NCBI RefSeq assembly: GCF_023065955.2
Contig: NW_026622997.1
Location: 9,286,001 to 9,350,000 of the forward strand
From: Ursus arctos
Lineage: Eukaryota > Chordata > Mammalia > Carnivora > Ursidae
Length of the DNA stretch: 64,000 bases
Direction: 5' to 3'
Numbering within the stretch: position 1 is the first letter of the stretch; each line of letters starts with the position of its first letter. Below the pieces are notes generated by a model. That model saw only the letters and a program-made list of their open reading frames with translations. It was not told the DNA's origin and searched no databases. The position numbers were made by a program, and so were the translations under genes. Below, piece after piece: positions 58,371 through 64,000 of the stretch.

Positions 58371-60714
58371 GCACAAAAAATTTAACATCAAACAGTTTAA
58401 ACTTTGACCTCATCTTGCCTCTCTTGTAAGCACTCCTCACACATCAGGCGGTACTCCCTCCCCAGCCATACACCGATCTTGACCTCCATTCTTATAAGAC
58501 CTGAGCTGACTATTACCTAACTTCTTTAATCAGTGAGATATTCACTTTTATGGCTTTTAATGACCCATTTTCGTGAACATGAAAATGACGTCTGGAGCCA
58601 AAGGAATGAAGCCATAATGAAGACAACAAAGACAGGAGAACTCTGATGGGTGACCCTTCACTGATAAACCTCAAAGCACACCATTATTAGCCAGGACGAG
58701 GCATTTTGAGTTAAGATCAGATAATCTGTCCATCTGTGAGGTGAGATTTTCTTGATCTTTCGTCAGCACAATTTCTTCACTGAAATGGTCACCAAAATTT
58801 CCATTTTCAAGATCTTTTGTCATTTTCCCCAACATACCTTCTATTGCCATTACAAGAAAGAAAACGGTCTCTGCCACCAAAGAAAATTTGGATTTTGGAC
58901 CAAATCCTCCCCTCTTTGTTAACAGAGGCACAGGTCCCTTGGCCTCTGTGTTCCTTTGCGCAGTCCATTTCAACGGCAATAACAACTCAGGATTATGACC
59001 CAACATTACTAAGTTCAGTAAAGGTAAACTCCACTGCATTATCAACCACAAGCATCACATATGAATCTTGCAAAACACATCTGTGGGCAAGCCACTGAGG
59101 CCACGGAAAATTTACTGTGGGACTCTAGGATCTTATTTCATGTTCTCACATTTCTCTGAAGAAAAAAAACGTTACTTATAAACACTGAATAAAACTTACA
59201 AATTTCACAAGGTTACAAAAGAAAAAGGGAATCCAATCCTGAAAGTCTTGTCTAAAAATATCTATATGTTTTAAAAAATGTAACCAAAATGAGTGACGAC
59301 TGATTGTTTTCTTGCCATTAGCTTGATGGTTGAATTAGTACCTTCCCATTGTGAAATCTGATTCTCTATTATCATCTTACACATAGTAGGCATTCAATAA
59401 ATGCTTATTACAATGAGCTGAAGTTAAGACACTTAGGTCAATATCTTTCACACATTCCTGATGGCAGTTTATAGTTGGAAAACCATGTTGACAACAGCCA
59501 TTTCAGTGTGGAGATAATACCAAAGGGAGCTCTCCTAAGACACTGGAGGTAAATTATTAAATTCTAATTTAACCACAGCCAATATTGCCGATTTATTTTA
59601 AATAATTTGTCCAACTCTTAGAAGGGAACAACGATTTGGGGAACAAGTAGATCGAGAAAACTGAGAGTAAATGGCAGGGGTAAAGGGATATATATTTGCA
59701 ATTCTGGCTTCCCACAGTGAATAGTCAAAAGCTCTCCCACCAGAAAATAATATCTTGAATTGAAAAGCATTCAAATCATGGTGGATTTCTAACCCTATTA
59801 AATTTCCTCCTCCCAGGTAGCCTATTTATTAAAGCAGTGTGATAGCTGTTAATATTGTCATTGAATAAACACGTTTCTGTTGGAAAAAAATAAAATAATC
59901 CAACTATATTCCAACATGTAACTAAAGATTTCTTCTTAAAATGTTAGCTTTGCTTGAGCTTGTTGCTTTCCTTTTCTTAGGAATTCTCTTTCTTAATTCT
60001 GTTAGGAATTAAAATATACCAACAAATGGAATTAGTTACACAAAGCAATAAAATATGCTTTTCATAATATGCAAATATCTTCAGATGTTCTCAAGATAAC
60101 AGCACACTGGAAGGATGGGGATACAGAAAACTATCATTTAAAATGCCCCAAAGTGTTTTTTAAATAAAAAACCATGTTCAAGCAGCGCTGTTTTTCACTA
60201 CAATGTACTTTGCTACTCTGTTCACTCAAAACTTCTTAGTGGGTTTTACATCACTCCTGATGTCTCACCAGTTCTTTGGGTGACTTCCTCTGGAGAGTAA
60301 ACAGAGCTGAACAGACAAAACAAAATAATGCACCTTTGCTCACATTGCACCAACGTGCCTTAAGAGAAGCATTTTAGACACACATCTTCTCATTAGTGGG
60401 AAATACTCTATTTAGTAAAATAACTGTAGCTCAAATATGATCCTAGAAATCTTTTCAAAGATAAGGTAATCTTTTTCAAAACCAGCAGGAAATTTTAAAA
60501 GAATGTATGCTCCAGTGACCAACTCATCTGGTTTGCCCAGAACAAAAAGTCCCACATCCTGGGAGCTCCCCTCAGACCCAAACAAACAGGGACAATTGGT
60601 CATTGTAGTATAAATAACCTTCGAATGCAAATATCTGAAGAGTCAGACCACTCTTTTTCGCTGAGTTTAAAAGCCTTTATTGCCCTGTTATGTATGAAGC
60701 ACCACACTGAACAA
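58371..60714. other. Repeat-poor AT-rich block, no gene established
   Basis: The longest AT-rich stretch without a clear repeat, apart from an L2/MIR-like 3' end at 59365-59420 ('agtaggcattcaataaatgc'). Overlapping antisense frames of 126 (58671-59051 minus) and 93 codons (58817-59098 plus) lie here and show no domain I know. A decayed retrogene is possible but unproven. Confidence 0.4.
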
Positions 60715-61140
60715 GAGTCGGTCAGGGTTCAGGCAAGAGGCAGATGGCATGGCCAAACAGGGTAATTTGAGGGGAGTTTCACGAAGAGATTATGTACAGA
60801 GGTAGGGGCAGAGGTAGGGAACCCAACAAGATGGCGGGCAAGATCCTGGACTAGCAACAGTGGCGAGACTCTAGCCCCTGAAGAGGTAAGGGAGGGAATA
60901 ATTATCAGAGCTCAAGGCAACTGTTCAGTGAGGGCGGTCCTCCTGAATTCACCATAAGCCAGGAGAGAGGGAACCTACATCTCTCTCTCCTCCCACCTGC
61001 CAGATTTGCATCGATGCCTCCCCTTATCTGAATCCAACTAGAAGGCAGAGGAAGGAAGCCTTTTGATGGAGTTCTCATCTGTCAACATCCCAGTCCATGG
61101 AGTAGAACAGAGACGGAGTCTTCAGGGGCCCAAAGAAACA
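60715..61140. repeat. Ancient interspersed repeat, family not named
   Basis: 'aacagggtaatttgagggga', 'gattatgtacagaggtaggg', 'acccaacaagatggcgggca', 'cttatctgaatccaactaga' and 'aggcagaggaaggaagcctt' follow the order of a common mammalian repeat ('cagggtaatttgagagaggt ... aacccaac.ggaagccagagg'). Confidence 0.5.
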
Positions 61141-61181
61141 TAAGCCTGGTCTCTGCTTTTAGCAATTGAAAATATGGGAGA

Positions 61182-61364
61182 GGGGCGCCTGGGTGGTTCT
61201 GTCGGTTAAGTATCTGCCTTTGGCTCAGGTCATGATCTCAGGGTCCTGGGATGAAGACCCTGTGTTGGGCACTCTGCTCAGCAGGGAGTCTGCTTCTCTT
61301 TCTCTCTCTCTCTCTCTTGCTCTCCCAAATAAGTAAATAAAATCTCTTTTAAAAATTCAATTTT
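61182..61364 (+). mobile_element. CAN-SINE (SINEC)
   Basis: Head 'ggggcgcctgggtggttctg', CT repeat, aaataaaatctc tail. aaaatatgggaga at 61169-61181 and 61365-61377 is the target duplication. Confidence 0.94.
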
Positions 61365-61396
61365 AAAATATGGGAGAAATCTTAAAGCATTGTTTT

Positions 61397-61502
61397 TTGT
61401 TGAATTTTATTTTAAATAGGCTTCACACCTAATGTGGGGCTTGAACTCACAACCCTGAGATGAAGAATTGCATGCTCTACCGACTGAACCAGCCAGGCAC
61501 CC
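61397..61502 (-). mobile_element. Old CAN-SINE, head only
   Basis: 'tgtggggcttgaactcacaa', 'ccctgagatgaagaattgca' and 'tgctctaccgactgaaccag', then 'ccaggcacccc', are the tRNA-like half of an older SINE without the CT body. Flanked by cttaaagcattgtttt (61381-61396) and cttaaagcattatttt (61503-61518). Confidence 0.88.
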
Positions 61503-61518
61503 CTTAAAGCATTATTTT

Positions 61519-61746
61519 ATTTTATTTTATTTTATTTTATTTTATTTTATTTTAAGATTTACTTATTTATTTGAGAGAAGAGAGAGAGAATGAATGTGAG
61601 ATGGGGAGGGGCAGAGGGAGAAGGAGGCAAGCAAATTCCTTGCTAAGCGAGCTCAACACGGGGCTCGATCCCAGGACCCTGAGGTCATGATCTGAGCCGG
61701 AACCATGAGTCAAACGCTGAATCGACTGCCCCACCCAGGTGCCACC
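61519..61746 (-). mobile_element. CAN-SINE with (TTTTA)n tail, same target site
   Basis: The left tail is a (TTTTA)n array (61515-61555), then (GA)n, the body, and the reversed head '...ccccacccaggtgccacc'. Flanked by taaagcattatttta at 61505-61519 and 61747-61761. The left target copy is shared with the preceding SINE. Confidence 0.93.
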
Positions 61747-61761
61747 TAAAGCATTATTTTA

Positions 61762-62385
61762 GACACACACATACCATTTGCCTGAGATAACTTGCTAGTA
61801 CCAAAAAACCCGAGTGTTGAGATCTAACTGTTCAGTCCTTGCTGAAGTAAATAGAAATCAGGTTTAGTTCTTTATGCCTCTGGGCCTGGTCTGTCTTTAG
61901 TTAACTTAAAATGAATGAACCTTAAGAGTTAAGGAGATATTTGACTAAATATTATTTACCTCTGCTACTTTCATGATTGGGCCTGAGTCTGAGTCGTGCA
62001 TCTATTTGCTCCTTTAATAACTCTGCCAAAATAATGTGAGGGTATCTGTTGAGTGGCCTGGAGTTCAATTGTTGGATTTACTTGACAGTATTCTGCCAAA
62101 ATTTTTACTCCAAAGCAACCTGCTCTTACTGAAAGTGAGAGTCTTCATGCTTTTCCAAAGTGCGTCCATTCTTGTCAAAGCTGGAAACAAATGGGCAGAT
62201 CACCCAGCAATGCAAATAACTGTATTATACACTGTCTGCAGCACTGGTTTGCTACGTGGCAACTTAGGACTACAGAAGAAACATTACAGGAAATCATTAC
62301 CAATGTGATCCCCAAAATGCTTCCCTAGTATTATCCCCGCTACCACCATTAGTCCAATTTCTAGAGGTTACAACACCAATGAATG
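61762..62385. other. Unclassified
   Basis: No gene or firm repeat. The 90-codon plus frame 62036-62308 has no domain. Confidence 0.4.
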
Positions 62386-62570
62386 GGGGCACCTGAGTGG
62401 CTCAGTTAGTTAAGTGTCTACCTTCAGTTCAGGTCATGATCCTGAAGTCCTGGGATTGAGTCCCACATGGGGCTCTCTGTTCAGTGGGGGTGTGCTTCTC
62501 CCTCTGCCCTTTCCCCCCACTTGTGTGCTCTCTCTCTCTCTCAAATAAATAAATAAAACCTTAAAAAAAA
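62386..62570 (+). mobile_element. CAN-SINE (SINEC), older copy
   Basis: Diverged head 'ggggcacctgagtggctcag', CT repeat, (AATA)n and A tail. Flanks acaccaatgaatg and accaccaaagaatg are an imperfect duplication. Confidence 0.9.
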
Positions 62571-64000
62571 AACCACCAAAGAATGTATCATAAAGTTAGC
62601 TCTTATTCTGATAACATTCAAACTGCTGAAATTCCTCACACAATCTCCAGCATCATGGCAGCCAACGTCTCTCGAAAAGACCTCAAGTTTTCATGTACAA
62701 GGTGCTTATTATCTTTAAAGTGAATGTGAATGGGTTACTCTGAGACTCCACTCCTTCCTTCAAAAAATGGGGGAGCTAGAGGATAACTCATTGATTGTTG
62801 TAAGGGTTAAGGAGTAATAATATAATTTCAAAAACTACCTGACAGGAAGTAGACCCAAAACTGATGTCCACAAATCACACTCTCTGCCTTACCCTCGTAT
62901 ATATTATATATACAATTAGATACACAGTTTTAGTAACTTTATATTTTAGTGACTTAAGAAATGTATGCCATAGAATCTCCAAATATTATCTGCTCATCTC
63001 TGCTCTTTGACACTGAGTAGCCATCGGCAAATATGTGGGATGAGTTGAGACAAGTATGACATTCCATTGAACAAAGGGTTTTCAGAGAAGTATGAATTTT
63101 CTTTGTTTTAACCCACTTGAGGTCATCCAAATCAGTTAAGTAATGAAGTTTAGCCCAGCAACACCCATTCAGGTGAGGGGGAAGGGTAGAAATCTTACAT
63201 ATTTATTGAGAAGAAAATTTAAGGGGTCCTCTCAGACACAAAAAGAACTTTTTGACCATCTGTGAGGTAGATTGGCAATACACATCCTTTCAGAGACTCA
63301 AGCTCACCTGCTGTGGGGAACACGAATCAATACAGAACAATGAAGAAAATGGCCAAGTCATCCAAGTCATTCCTCTGACCAAGTATCTCTTTTTTTTTTT
63401 TTTCAAAGCCTGGTGTTTTTTTTCTCCTTCTCTCTCTCCGTTCCACCCAATTCCCTAGCCCCACCAAAAGAAATTAAAATTTTCAAGTACCTCTATTTGA
63501 TATTGTGTTCATTGTAAGCCCTGAGTAGACATGGATTCCCTTTCTTGAATTTTCACTAACAAACTGCCTCCCGCTACCCTCTCGGGTGGGACGCCGCCAC
63601 AGTACAATGCAGTGTTTGCTGAGGATTTCAGCTGCCACCTGGGGGCTCAGTGCACTCAATGGAGGCTATTTAAGCAAGGCTCATGGTGAAGTGGTGACAA
63701 ATGGTATGTTGACGTTTTTTCTGGTGTTTGTGGTTTAGGACTAGTTGGTTTCAGTCTTGCTGGCTCTCGCTTCCGTGTGACCAACCTTTTCCACATTTAA
63801 AGTCTGTTACTGCCTCCTCTTCAGGGTCCTGGCAGCAAGCTTTGTGCTGTTGACAGAAGCCATTTGTGGAGTAGAAGGTTCATATTTTAGACTACTGGCA
63901 AGGGCTGATTTTACAGTTAGTCCATGGCTCTGAATTTACGTTTATTTTTTTTAAGGGTTTCCTTTTTCAACTAGCTAAAGAATGTTTCTTCATTAGGTTG
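62571..64000. other. No gene or firm repeat
   Basis: 62740-62830 has faint MIR-like text. A T run lies at about 63390-63404. 63560-63720 has a somewhat CpG-rich, repeat-free patch with a TATTTAAG at about 63668. The window ends without a recognisable feature. Confidence 0.4.

Noticed and set aside
3684..62570. SINE heads as tRNA genes
   Set aside because: They retain A- and B-box-like text but do not fold as a full tRNA and are each followed by the SINE body and A tail.
63632..63652. CTCF-like site (ccacctgggggc) near 63634-63645
   Set aside because: The strongly conserved A of the CCASYAG core is T here; one mismatch at a key position is not enough without binding data.

Overview
This is vertebrate nuclear DNA from a carnivoran mammal, and it contains no intact protein-coding gene that I can support. 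The best marker is a tRNA-Lys-derived SINE (CAN-SINE/SINEC) present about 16 times. Its head begins GGGGCACCTGGGTGGCTCAG, its body is CT-rich, and it ends in an AATAAA-rich A tail. The second marker is a young carnivore L1 3' end present four times. None of the SINEs has the head typical of the young dog SINEC_Cf family. I therefore infer a caniform other than dog, probably an arctoid (bear, seal or mustelid). No spliced gene, tRNA, rRNA, CRISPR array or operon-like arrangement is visible. Open frames of 60-180 codons occur on both strands, but they lie in repeats or in GC-rich DNA, overlap each other antisense, and match no protein I recognise.

Layout. 1-12.8 kb is AT-rich and LINE-dominated: a rearranged young L1 at the left edge, two consecutive ancient L1M 3' parts (4.5-7.66 kb, the second containing a MER20), and a long broken L1M (9.84-12.76 kb) with two SINEs in it. 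About 13-32 kb is GC-richer. It holds mostly old fragments (MIR, L2, MLT1-type LTRs, MER20) and unclassified sequence, with one short young L1 end and only one SINE, at its left edge. Three dense CpG patches (21.4, 24.9 and 28.6 kb) lie here, one with an NRF1-type core.

32.3-51 kb is again LINE-rich. A 5'-truncated L1 (32.34-34.12 kb) carries a younger L1 nested inside it, and both keep target-site duplications. Ancient L1M/HAL1-like tracts follow, with SINEs, an unclassified LTR-like insert (44.4-45.0 kb), L2 and MLT1. 51-58.4 kb is a mix of MIR, L2, MER5A, SINEs and a GGAA microsatellite. 58.4-60.7 kb is poor in recognisable repeats. 61.2-62.6 kb holds four SINEs, two of which used the same target site in succession.

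Taken together the window reads as intergenic or deep intronic DNA shaped by layered retrotransposition. Most of what can be shown firmly is insertion history, read from target-site duplications and from which element interrupts which. Family names below come from recognising consensus features by eye; a RepeatMasker run would refine subfamilies and edges. Interval ends without a stated duplication are accurate to roughly 10-50 bases.
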